The notes under the pieces were generated by a model. That model made no database searches. It was given only the letters and a program-made list of their open reading frames with translations, and was not told the DNA's origin. The translations under genes and the position numbers were made by a program. A stretch of 64,000 bases of DNA from Niallia nealsonii (GTDB lineage: Bacteria; Bacillota; Bacilli; Bacillales; Cytobacillaceae), in the NCBI RefSeq assembly GCF_002835805.1, contig NZ_PISE01000008.1, positions 100,738 through 164,737 on the forward strand, in the 5' to 3' direction. Positions 37,778-45,249 of this stretch are shown piece by piece; position 1 is the first letter of the stretch; every line of letters starts with the position of its first letter.

Positions 37778-38707
37778 TTATTGATTTTGTTCCTGAAGCA
37801 ATTTTTTATATACTTTGACATTTTGATAGACAATTTCAAGCAATGGCGCATGGATGTTTTTCGCTTGAGCAAGTTCGAGCAGATAACCTTGCAAATGATC
37901 TCCTTCGACAAAAGCATTTTTTTCCATATCACGCTGCATCGAGGATTTCATTCCATATCCAATGGCATCAATTGTTTTCATATGATCGTCAATAATTGTT
38001 TCGCTGATTGGAGCATTATAAGCGGTTATGATGGTCGCGCATTCTGTAAATAGCTGGCGAATAATGTTTCTGCCTCCATCACTTTCGCGGATAGGACCGA
38101 TTGGTGCACGCATAAGGGAAGTCACGCCTGACATGACTGTAATAAACAGATATTTATGCCACATTTCTTTTTCAATAGCGCTGCTCAGCACAAAATCAGC
38201 TTTTGTCCCGCTGAATGCATCAGCAATTTTACGGATGCGTTCTGTATCTTTTCCTTCGAATTCACCGTAAACAAGTTTTGCGGCTTTACTTGTTTGCACT
38301 ACATCTCCATTATTATTTAAGGTAGTTTCAATAAAACATAAGCCACCAATAACTTTCTCCTCTCCAAAAGCTTCTTTTAATGCAGCTAAATGCGCGATGC
38401 CATTTAGAAGAGGGATAATAACAGTATGGTCTCTGACAAAAGGTTTTAAATCTTTTATAGCATTTTCCAAATGGTAAGACTTTGTAGAAAAAAGGACAAC
38501 ATCAAATATTTCGTTAGTGTCTTTAGCTGTGATTAATTTAGGGGTAAAAGAATAATCATTGTTTACGCTGCGAATAACTAGGTCATTTTTTTCTAGCTGT
38601 TTTTTTCTATTTTCCCTTACTAAAAAAGTAACATCTTCTCCTTTTTCTACTAGACGGCCTCCAAAGTAGCCGCCAACGCCTCCAGCTCCTAATATAAGTA
38701 TGCGCAT
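37778..38707 (-). CDS. 2-dehydropantoate 2-reductase (ketopantoate reductase family)
   Basis: A 309-residue NADPH-dependent reductase of the PanE/ApbA family. N-terminal Rossmann fold with MRILILGAGGVGGYFGGRL; catalytic region KSYHL and LLNGI with the conserved Lys/Asn; C-terminal helical domain with KYLFITVMSGVTSLMRAPIG and SMQRDMEKNAFVEGDHLQGYLL (conserved S-M-x-x-D-x-x). It may reduce ketopantoate for pantothenate and CoA synthesis, but Bacillus genomes often hold several paralogues, so the physiological substrate is open. GGAAAGAAGAATCG precedes the ATG at 38707. Confidence 0.88.
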   Translation of the reverse strand: MRILILGAGGVGGYFGGRLVEKGEDVTFLVRENRKKQLEKNDLVIRSVNNDYSFTPKLITAKDTNEIFDVVLFSTKSYHLENAIKDLKPFVRDHTVIIPLLNGIAHLAALKEAFGEEKVIGGLCFIETTLNNNGDVVQTSKAAKLVYGEFEGKDTERIRKIADAFSGTKADFVLSSAIEKEMWHKYLFITVMSGVTSLMRAPIGPIRESDGGRNIIRQLFTECATIITAYNAPISETIIDDHMKTIDAIGYGMKSSMQRDMEKNAFVEGDHLQGYLLELAQAKNIHAPLLEIVYQNVKVYKKLLQEQNQ

Positions 38708-38901
38708 ACGATTCTTCCTTTCTAGTGTGTATATTATTTTAATTGTAGCATACTTGTTTTATAAAAATGGCTGCATTAGAGATCGAAAAACAAAAAGATA
38801 ATGGTTGGTAAAGTAAGTATCAACCATGAATAGGATATTTTTTCCTGTATTGTTTAAAAATGAAGGAATATTCTATAAGTTTTTTAGAGGGAAAATAAAT
38901 A

Positions 38902-39503
38902 CTGAAAAAACTATATTTATGTATTGGTAGTGTAATATTAGCAACTTCCGCTTATTTTCTTTTAAATAAAGAAAATAAAACAATGGTAAAAGCAATCATT
39001 TCTAATACTGCCGAACAGTACTGTGGGATTAAACGATCTTCCGAAAAAATACAGCAAAGACAGTGGTTCTTGGAAAAAATGATAAGGAATATGAAGTGGG
39101 AAAAGATTTTCATCCAGGCTATTATGATGTAATGTCAATCAGTAGTAAAACAGTAAATTTTGCTGGAGATAATCTAAAGGAAAATGAGGAGTTGAAGGGT
39201 ATTTTTAATTGCCATAATAATAAAATTGGTGTTAGGGGAGAAGGGCAAGTTAAGTTAACTTCAGCAAAATTTGAAAAATTAAAAAGGAAAGATGATTATT
39301 ATACAATCTCCGAATCAGGCTATTATGTTGTGGAAAGTGAAATGCCTGAAGGAAAATATGAATTTGCTTTAGAAAAAAGTCCAGAGTCATTATATATTTT
39401 TATAGATATCAGAAATAAAAAATTAGAACCAATAGATTCCATTCAATGGGACAATAAAAAGAATGCCTGTTCTATTAGTTTTAATTTGAAAAAAGGAGAT
39501 TAG
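38902..39503 (+). pseudogene. Frameshifted exported protein with two G-K-x-x-P-x-G-x-Y-type modules
   Basis: An N-terminal signal-like segment (LKKLYLCIGSVILATSAYFLL) can be read from a CTG at 38902 after AGAGGG, but the frame is lost after about 40 codons. The rest is open in another frame (39033-39503), starting after a stop, with YEVGKDFHPGYYDV and a second related unit YYVVESEMPEGKYEF. Between them a third frame reads LNDLPKKYSKD. The most economical view is one secreted or lipoprotein-like gene broken by two frameshifts and a mutated start. The two modules resemble small beta-sandwich repeats common in secreted Bacillus proteins of unknown function. A sequencing error cannot be excluded. 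Confidence 0.55.
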
Positions 39504-39817
39504 CTGTATATAGATAAAAAAGATAGAAAGGGAAATGAAAATCAAAGAACCAAACTTAAAGTAATAGAAGTAGAAGAAGACAGTTATTATTGATAGAAAA
39601 TTTACCCGTTTTATGTGTAGGGTGATTTTTAGCAATGAAAATTAAAGAAACAAGAAAATACGGAGTGTCTTTTTATGAAGGAGTTTTATTTGTTGAAAAT
39701 TGGAAAGAAAAATTTTTGTGAATAATATAAAATAAAGCGTTTTCTTATTTTTGAGGTGAATTTAATATTTAAACCAGAAAAAAATAAAAAGCATTCCTAA
39801 ATTGCATAAATGTAGTC
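39504..39817. other. AT-rich spacer before gerE
   Basis: Only short, interrupted frames are present (for example a 20-codon Lys/Glu-rich stretch at 39530-39590). Nothing recognisable. It may be decayed coding sequence linked with the upstream pseudogene. Confidence 0.4.
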
Positions 39818-39845
39818 ACTCCAAGGCTTCTCCTTACATACTATA
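39818..39845 (+). promoter_or_regulatory. Candidate sigma-K promoter of gerE
   Basis: CATACTATA at 39837-39845 fits the sigma-K -10 CATANNNTA, and AC at 39818-39819 lies 17 nt upstream as the -35 core. It stands about 65 nt before the gerE start. B. subtilis gerE is sigma-K dependent. Confidence 0.6.
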
Positions 39846-39909
39846 TTCAGACTATGATAATACCCATCCCAAAGTTCATAGCTGGTGTAGGCAAGGAGGG
39901 TTATACTAC

Positions 39910-40134
39910 TTGAAGGAGAATGAATTTACTCACAAGCCATTACTAACGAAAAGGGAAAGAGAAGTATTTGAACTGTTAGTACAAGATAAAACAACAAAAG
40001 AAATCGCAAGTGATTTATTCATAAGCGAAAAAACAGTTCGAAATCATATTTCTAATGCAATGCAAAAGCTGGGCGTTAAGGGGCGTTCACAGGCTGTTGT
40101 AGAACTCCTTAGAATGGGAGAGCTAAAACTATAA
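39910..40134 (+). CDS. gerE: Spore germination / late mother-cell regulator GerE
   Basis: A 74-residue LuxR-type DNA-binding protein, only an HTH domain, that tunes late sigma-K genes for the spore coat in the mother cell. Nearly every position of the known GerE sequence is kept: LLTKREREVFELLVQDKTTK, EKTVRNHISNAMQKLGVKG, VVELLRMGEL. The start is a TTG at 39910: AGGAGG (39894-39899) is 10 nt upstream and the protein has the canonical length; the ORF opening at 39802 is an extension through the promoter. It is followed by a large hairpin repeat and then an inserted island. Confidence 0.96.
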   Translation: MKENEFTHKPLLTKREREVFELLVQDKTTKEIASDLFISEKTVRNHISNAMQKLGVKGRSQAVVELLRMGELKL

Positions 40135-40222
40135 TCAGAGAAGATGATTCAGATAAGAGTTGTGCGCAAAAATTGCGTGAATGGATTCTTATTTTGGATC
40201 ATCTTCTTTTACGTGAAGCTAG
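40131..40222 (+). repeat. Long hairpin repeat, copy 1 (gerE terminator)
   Basis: A roughly 70-nt rod-like hairpin: AGAAGATGAT (40139-40148) pairs with ATCATCTTCT (40198-40207), and inner stems ATAAGA/TCTTAT and CGCAA/TTGCG also form, with a short T run behind. It probably terminates gerE. A copy of about 80-85% identity is at 43856-43950, at the other side of the inserted island. The following 40223-40436 stretch is AT-rich with no gene. Confidence 0.8.
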
Positions 40223-40436
40223 GCCATTGTTTTTAGAAGGATGGATAAGAACAAATCCATTAAATAGCGAAAAAATTTGCACGATAGGTATTCCTACAAA
40301 TTGAATCTTGTCGAAATTTACTATATAGATTATTAATTTAATTTTTATTTATAAAAATTAAATTTTAAAAGCAATAATTAAAGCTGTTTCACAAGGCCAT
40401 ACTAATGATAAAGAATTAGGATAGGGAGGAATAAGA

Positions 40437-42107
40437 TTGCAAACTACAGAAAACTTATCAATATTCGCCTTGGGAGGCATAAATGAAATTGGAAAAAATA
40501 TGTATGTTATTCAATATGCCGATGATATCGTAATTATTGACTGTGGAGGTAAGTTTCCAGATGAGAGTTTGTTAGGCATCGATTTGATTATCCCCGATAT
40601 TTCTTATCTAGAAGAAAATAAGGCAAAAATTCGTGCATTAGTAGTGACGCATGGTCATGAAGATCATATAGGCGGCATTCCCTACTTTTTAAGAAAATTA
40701 AATGTGCCCATTTATGCTACAGCATTTACACTAGGATTAATTGAATTAAAATTAGATGAACACAAGCTGAAAAGAGATACAAAACTAATTCAGATCGACT
40801 CTAAAACAGAAATAGAATTTGGAAAAATAAAAACATCCTTTTTCAAAACCAATCACAGTATTCCTGATTGTCTGGGTATTGTTTTGCATACACCTGAAGG
40901 AAACGTGGTTCATACTGGAGATTTTAAATTTGATTTAACTCCTATGAATAATCAATATTCTGATATTCATAAAATGGCAGAGATTGGCAATAAAGGAGTG
41001 CTTGTTCTTCTATCAGAAAGTACAAATGCAGAACGTCCTGGTTTAACGCCATCGGAAAGGATGGTGGAAGATCATATGTTGGAGGCCTTTACAAAAGCTT
41101 CAGGAAAAATTTTCGTTTCTACATTTGCTTCAAATGTGAATCGTGTACAGCAAGTAGTTGAAGCGGCTATGAAAACAAATAGAAAACTTGCGCTGCTAGG
41201 GAGAAGTATGGTGAATATAGTATCTGTAGCAATAGAGCGAGGATATTTAACTATTCCTGATGGGATGTTAATGGAGGCACAAGAAATCGATAAATTATCT
41301 TCAGAAAAGGTGGCTATCTTGTGTACAGGAAGTCAGGGCGAACCAAATGCTGCCCTTGCCCGCCTAGCTACTGGAAATTATCGAGACGCTGCTATTTATC
41401 CTGGTGATACAGTTATATTAGCGGCATCTCCAATACCTGGGAATGAGAGAAATGTATCCAGTATTATAGATAATCTATTTCAACTTGAAGCTAAAGTGAT
41501 CTATGGTTCGGGAAGTACAACGGGCATGCATGTTTCTGGACACGGCTATCAGGAGGATCTGAAGCTTATGCTTACCTTAATGAAGCCAACCTATTTTATC
41601 CCAATCCACGGTGAGTATAGAATGTTGCATCATCATCGTTTGTTGGCTGAATCTGTTGGAGTGGAGAAAGGAAACACGTTTATTATCCAAAATGGCGATG
41701 TGGTTGATGTTCAAAATAAGGTTGCCAGAAAAACACGGAAAATACCAGCAGGAGATACATATATTGATGGAATGGGAGTAGGAGATGTTGGAGAGATAGT
41801 GTTAAGAGACCGAAAACAGCTTTCGGAAGATGGGATGTTAGTGATGGTTATAACAATTAACAAAGTAGACCGAAAGTTAATCTCAGGACCTGACATCATT
41901 ACCCGGGGATTTGTATATGCTAGAAATGCAGATGATCTCTTAAAGGAAGTCAATAAACGGGTAAAAAAAACAGTGGAAGAATTACAGGCTGAGGATACTA
42001 GGCAGTGGAATATAATGAAGCAAAATATAAAAAAATCTGTAGGGCAGTATCTATTTGCGCAAACTAGAAGAAGGCCAATGATACTGCCGATTATAATTGA
42101 AATTTGA
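40437..42107 (+). CDS. Ribonuclease J family protein (extra paralogue)
   Basis: A 556-residue metallo-beta-lactamase/beta-CASP ribonuclease. Motifs: THGHEDHIGG at 71-80 (metal site), HSIPDCLGI, HTGDFKFD, beta-CASP FASNVNRVQQV, CTGSQGEPNAAL, SPIPGNERNV, FIPIHGEYRM, and the C-terminal RNase J closing RRRPMILPIIIE. It resembles RNase J1 throughout, but the phosphate-pocket motif usually written SDST reads SEST. RNase J acts as 5'-3' exonuclease and endonuclease on RNA. It lies between gerE and marR, where B. subtilis has no such gene, so it is probably a third copy beside rnjA and rnjB. TTG start, TAGGGAGGA upstream. Confidence 0.93.
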   Translation: MQTTENLSIFALGGINEIGKNMYVIQYADDIVIIDCGGKFPDESLLGIDLIIPDISYLEENKAKIRALVVTHGHEDHIGGIPYFLRKLNVPIYATAFTLGLIELKLDEHKLKRDTKLIQIDSKTEIEFGKIKTSFFKTNHSIPDCLGIVLHTPEGNVVHTGDFKFDLTPMNNQYSDIHKMAEIGNKGVLVLLSESTNAERPGLTPSERMVEDHMLEAFTKASGKIFVSTFASNVNRVQQVVEAAMKTNRKLALLGRSMVNIVSVAIERGYLTIPDGMLMEAQEIDKLSSEKVAILCTGSQGEPNAALARLATGNYRDAAIYPGDTVILAASPIPGNERNVSSIIDNLFQLEAKVIYGSGSTTGMHVSGHGYQEDLKLMLTLMKPTYFIPIHGEYRMLHHHRLLAESVGVEKGNTFIIQNGDVVDVQNKVARKTRKIPAGDTYIDGMGVGDVGEIVLRDRKQLSEDGMLVMVITINKVDRKLISGPDIITRGFVYARNADDLLKEVNKRVKKTVEELQAEDTRQWNIMKQNIKKSVGQYLFAQTRRRPMILPIIIEI

Positions 42108-42141
42108 GTGAGTGCAAACTTTTAGGATTTCCTATTAAATA

Positions 42142-42170
42142 GGCTCTGTTAAATTTAAATGTTGATTTTT
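42142..42170. repeat. Solitary mobile-element end, family A type
   Basis: GGCTCTGTTAAA...TGTTGATTTTT closely matches both ends of the 7122-7292 element (GGCTATGTTA, GGCTCGGTTA, then TTGATTTT). No partner end is found within the next 2 kb. It may be the outer end of the element to which the transposase remnant at 42877-43681 belonged. A hairpin (ACGGCTGTCC...GACAGCCGT) at 42253-42283 and AT-rich sequence fill the space up to 42351. Confidence 0.6.
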
Positions 42171-42351
42171 ATATAATAAATTAGGGAAACCTTCATTTGC
42201 CGAGGTTCCCCATTTTTTTCAGCTAATGCCCCCGTTTGTCCAACAAGGAGAAAGAACGGCTGTCCCTAAAAAAGACAGCCGTCCAGTCTGAAATATCAGT
42301 GTGTTTAGATAAGCGAAAGTGTTTCTCTATATATGTTAGCATATCGTCTGT

Positions 42352-42789
42352 TTATTTGATTTTCTCCGCCAACTCTAAAATAATTCCCTCTGGACCATGA
42401 ACGTAGCATAACTTATAACTTTCTTCATATTGCTGTATCTCACTAAAGACTTCCGTGCCCTTCTTTTTCAATTTTGCAACAATAGCTTCAATATCTTCAA
42501 CAGCAAAACAAATATGTCGGATACCCAGCGTATTTGCAAAAGGTTGCTGAATATCTTTTTCATCTGACGGCGTATAAAATTTGACTAGTTCTATCCATGC
42601 TTGACCATCTGGCATCCCCAATCCTACACATGCCGTTTTAACATCATTAAGCCCAACTATTCTGTCCAACTGTTCTCCATCCAATTCCCATTCCGCTTGC
42701 ACTTCAAGTCCTAAATCAAGAAAAAACGCTTTAGCCTCTGAAAGATCATTTACGTTTATACTTACATGATCTATTCTATTGATCTTCAT
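42352..42789 (-). CDS. VOC family protein (glyoxalase / bleomycin-resistance superfamily)
   Basis: A 145-residue protein with two beta-alpha-beta-beta-beta modules: the first with RIDHVSINVNDLSEAKAFF and a metal-site-like ELVKF strand, the second with IRHICFAVEDIEAIVAKL and EGIILELAE. Candidate metal ligands are His8, a Glu in WIELVKF, His in IRHICF and Glu in ILELAE, as in glyoxalase-type enzymes. The substrate is unknown; members include epimerases, dioxygenases and thiol transferases. AGGAGG precedes the ATG at 42789. It lies between an isolated mobile-element end and a dead transposase, so it may be cargo. Confidence 0.85.
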   Translation of the reverse strand: MKINRIDHVSINVNDLSEAKAFFLDLGLEVQAEWELDGEQLDRIVGLNDVKTACVGLGMPDGQAWIELVKFYTPSDEKDIQQPFANTLGIRHICFAVEDIEAIVAKLKKKGTEVFSEIQQYEESYKLCYVHGPEGIILELAEKIK

Positions 42790-42876
42790 ATCTAATACCT
42801 CCTTGAGATCAAGTGCTCTTCACAGAATTATTCAATTAACTTATTGCAAATTCCTGCAACGATAGTTAAATAAGCA

Positions 42877-43681
42877 CTATACAGCGAATTTTGATAAGCG
42901 TAAACTATCGTAAGTATCTGTCATTTCAAAGACAAATGATGATAATAGAAAATCTTTAATATTGTGCTTTATGTTTTCGTTACTGCGGCTATCAACAAAC
43001 AAAAACCAGGCTAGGTAGTTATCAAGGTACTTCGTTGCTACACCTTTAAATCGGTTTATGAATTGTTTCAATCGGGAATGGAGACCATTAACGTTTTGAA
43101 TATGATATAAGCCCTTAATAACGTGTTTACCATCATTCGATTTCTGTAATGCTCAATGCCTTTTTCTTTTGCATACGTTTTATAGGCTCTCTAAGCATCT
43201 GTTACAAGTACATTTTCGGGTGTCAACTTTGAACCAATCATTTTTTTAACTTTCGTCTTAACAATACGTCCCATACAAGCTACTTTTGAAACAGTCGCTT
43301 TTGTACGATCTCTGGCAACAAGAACACAAACCTGCTCGTGGCTGATTCCTCTGTGTTTGGGCGTTTACGGGGTTTTCTGTCAGTAATGTCACGTTGACCT
43401 TTTTGAGAGTATAAGAAATAGGTCTCATCGACCTCGACAATACCCTCAAATTGTTCAAAATCAATTTGTTTAAGAGCGTTCAAGAGTTTGTGCCTCCAAT
43501 AAAAAAGCGTAACCCAAGTAACCCCTACGATTTCAGCCGATTTTCGTAGAGAATAGCCTTTAAACATACAATCAACAAATGTAATCCATTCGTTGCCTTT
43601 TCGAGTGCGGAACAAAACGGTATTTGTTGTGTCTGTAAAAGTCTTCCTGCAAGATTTACAACGATAACGTTGACGACTAAT
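42877..43681 (-). pseudogene. IS1595-type transposase, inactivated and N-terminally truncated
   Basis: Reading from 43681 downward: a half zinc ribbon (RYRCKSCRKTF), FRTRKGNEW, a helix-turn-helix stretch SLRKSAEIVGVTWVTLFYWR, then IVEVDETYF (first catalytic Asp region). A frameshift near 43365 moves to RGISHEQVCVLVARDRTKAT...NVLVTDA (second Asp), a TAG stop follows near 43195, a second shift near 43145, and the C-terminal [28 protein letters not shown] is intact to the stop at 42877. This is the IS1595 (ISXO2-like) DDE layout. The N-terminal CxxC pair is missing because a family B element starts at 43682. Confidence 0.85.
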
Positions 43682-43855
43682 GGCTGTTTTCTAAAAGATT
43701 GTTGTTTTTCGGATCGTTTCCATGAGTAAATCCATGGTTAAAACAGATTGATTGGAGTGAAAGATGCGAGACTCCTGTGGGATCACTGCCCGCCTCACGG
43801 AAAGCGAGCATCCTGGAACGGAAATCTAAAAGCAACAAAGTTTACGAAAACAGCC
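43682..43855. mobile_element. MITE-like element, family B, copy 2
   Basis: 174 bp with ends GGCTGTTTTCTAAAAGATTG and (reverse-complemented) GGCTGTTTTCGTAAACTTTG. The interior has AGACTCCTGTGGGATCACTG and GCCTCACGGAAAGCGAG. The left end cuts the transposase zinc ribbon; the right end abuts the second copy of the gerE hairpin repeat. The flanks do not match each other, so the junctions were probably formed by recombination. An open frame inside is spurious. Confidence 0.75.
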
Positions 43856-43950
43856 ATAATAAGAGAAGATGATTCAGGTAAGAGCTGTCCGCAAAAATTG
43901 TGTGAATGGCTTCTTATTTTGAAGCATCTTCTTTTTTCATGAGGGGCTAG
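43856..43950 (+). repeat. Long hairpin repeat, copy 2
   Basis: Similar over its whole length to 40131-40222, beginning at ATAAT directly after the mobile-element end. Stem AGAAGATG / CATCTTCT and inner GTAAGAG / CTTCTTAT are kept, with compensating changes; a T6 run follows. It marks the downstream side of the island inserted after gerE. Confidence 0.75.
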
Positions 43951-43982
43951 AAAGGGAGAAAAAGAATAAGGTTTATTTGTTT

Positions 43983-44002
43983 GCTTACACTATAGTGTAA
44001 GC
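43983..44002 (+). promoter_or_regulatory. 20-bp perfect palindrome before the DUF421 gene
   Basis: GCTTACAC-TATA-GTGTAAGC is a perfect inverted repeat 10 nt before the Shine-Dalgarno AGGAGG. It overlaps a plausible promoter (TTGCTT at 43981, TAATGT at 44004, 17-nt spacing), so a repressor bound here would block transcription. The regulator is unknown; the nearby MarR-type protein is one candidate. Confidence 0.6.
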
Positions 44003-44024
44003 ATAATGTTTAGGAGGAAATTAT

Positions 44025-44612
44025 ATGCATTATCTTTGGCATAGTGTTGTACTAATACTTTCTGGAATCATTCTTTTGAGGATTGCTGGGAGAAAATCAA
44101 TTTCTCAAATGACCCATACACAAACGATTGTAATGATTTCTATAGGTACTCTTATTGTACAGCCGATTGTGGGGAGTAGTGTCATTAAGGCAATTGCTGC
44201 ATCAACCATTTTTGTAGTAACGATACTTCTTTTGGAGTATTTGCAGCTTAAATGGGATTTTTTTGAAAATGTGGTTACAGGAAAAGCTAAAGTGGTGATA
44301 AAGGGTGGGGTTTTGCAAAGACATACATTAAAACAACTAAGATTAACTATTGATCAGATGGAAATGAGACTAAGGAATAAGGGGATTACAAAAATAGAAG
44401 ATATTAAAACTGCGACAATTGAGCCGAATGGAGATATAGGCTATGAAATGCAAGAAGATGCGAAACCTTTAACAGTAGGTGAGTTTAAAAAACTAATGAA
44501 GGAATATTTTCCCCACTCTTTCCCCGTAGAAAATAAACAGGTAGAGAATAAGGAGAATCTCCATAATTCCATAGATAGAAGGAAAAATATATTTGAGGAA
44601 ATAGATAAATAG
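44025..44612 (+). CDS. DUF421 (YetF/YcaP family) membrane protein
   Basis: A 195-residue protein with three N-terminal helices (about 5-22, 32-52, 56-75) and a cytoplasmic domain with the family motif VIKGGVLQRHTLKQLRLTIDQMEMRLRNKGI and IKTATIEPNGDIGYE. DUF421 proteins are widespread in spore formers; some YetF-like members are part of spore or stress physiology, but no reaction is known. The C-terminal tail (about 150-195) is charged and variable. AGGAGG precedes the ATG. Preceded by a striking palindrome, followed by marR. Confidence 0.88.
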   Translation: MHYLWHSVVLILSGIILLRIAGRKSISQMTHTQTIVMISIGTLIVQPIVGSSVIKAIAASTIFVVTILLLEYLQLKWDFFENVVTGKAKVVIKGGVLQRHTLKQLRLTIDQMEMRLRNKGITKIEDIKTATIEPNGDIGYEMQEDAKPLTVGEFKKLMKEYFPHSFPVENKQVENKENLHNSIDRRKNIFEEIDK

Positions 44613-44721
44613 TATGGTGTTTTTTTAAAAGCTACCATAAAAGTTTTAAATGTAAAATAATCTCATTCCTATATCCATTTACGAAGATTAAAATGTGGAT
44701 TATAATTGATTTATTGGGCAT

Positions 44722-44743
44722 CTTGTATATTTTTCAATACAAG
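44722..44743 (+). promoter_or_regulatory. Candidate MarR operator
   Basis: CTTGTAT and ATACAAG form a perfect 7-bp inverted repeat with an 8-nt AT-rich centre, 38 nt before the marR start. Its TTG...CAA layout resembles autoregulatory MarR sites. Confidence 0.45.
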
Positions 44744-44781
44744 AATCAATTGTATTAGGATAGAAATTAGGAGATGTAAAT

Positions 44782-45240
44782 ATGAATGTAGAAGAAAAAG
44801 ACTCAAAAGAGTATTTCGATATTATTGCAACGATTGAAAAGGATATGAGATACATAGCAGGAATTATTAAACAAAAGGGTAGAGAACTTTTAAGTGATTA
44901 TACGATTACTCCTCCACAATTTGTTGCTCTTCAATGGTTGTTTGAAGACGGCGATATGACAATTGGAGAACTTTCGAATAAAATGTATTTAGCATTTAGT
45001 ACAACAACTGATTTAGTGGACCGGATGGAGAAAAATGAGCTTGTGCAACGTGTGAAAGACCCAAATGACCGGCGTGTTGTACGTATTCATTTATTAGATG
45101 AAGGAAAAGTCCTTATAGATGAAGTAATAAAAAAACGACAAGTGTATTTACAAGAAGTTTTGGGTAATTATACTTTGGAAGAAATATCGCAGCTAAAAGA
45201 TAATTTTATGAAATTACATCAAGAAATGCGAGAAAAATGA
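44782..45240 (+). CDS. ysmB: MarR family transcriptional regulator (YsmB-like)
   Basis: A 152-residue winged-helix dimer. It has the dimerisation helices at both termini, the HTH (MTIGELSNKMYLAFSTTTDLVDRMEKNELV) and the wing signature DPNDRRVVRIHLLDEGK with the conserved D-x-R. The ligand and targets are unknown. The gene is located immediately before racE as in B. subtilis and probably co-transcribed: the racE TTG starts 9 nt after the marR stop. TTAGGAGATG precedes the ATG. Confidence 0.88.
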   Translation: MNVEEKDSKEYFDIIATIEKDMRYIAGIIKQKGRELLSDYTITPPQFVALQWLFEDGDMTIGELSNKMYLAFSTTTDLVDRMEKNELVQRVKDPNDRRVVRIHLLDEGKVLIDEVIKKRQVYLQEVLGNYTLEEISQLKDNFMKLHQEMREK

Positions 45241-45249
45241 GGCGGTTTT

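Noticed and set aside
39063..39503. An intact gene starting at the GTG at 39063
   Set aside because: No ribosome binding site or signal peptide in this frame, while a matching N-terminus lies just upstream in other frames; a pseudogene fits better.
43748..43942. Open reading frame of 64 codons across the family B element and the hairpin repeat
   Set aside because: It joins two non-coding repeats, and composition and context give no support for a protein.
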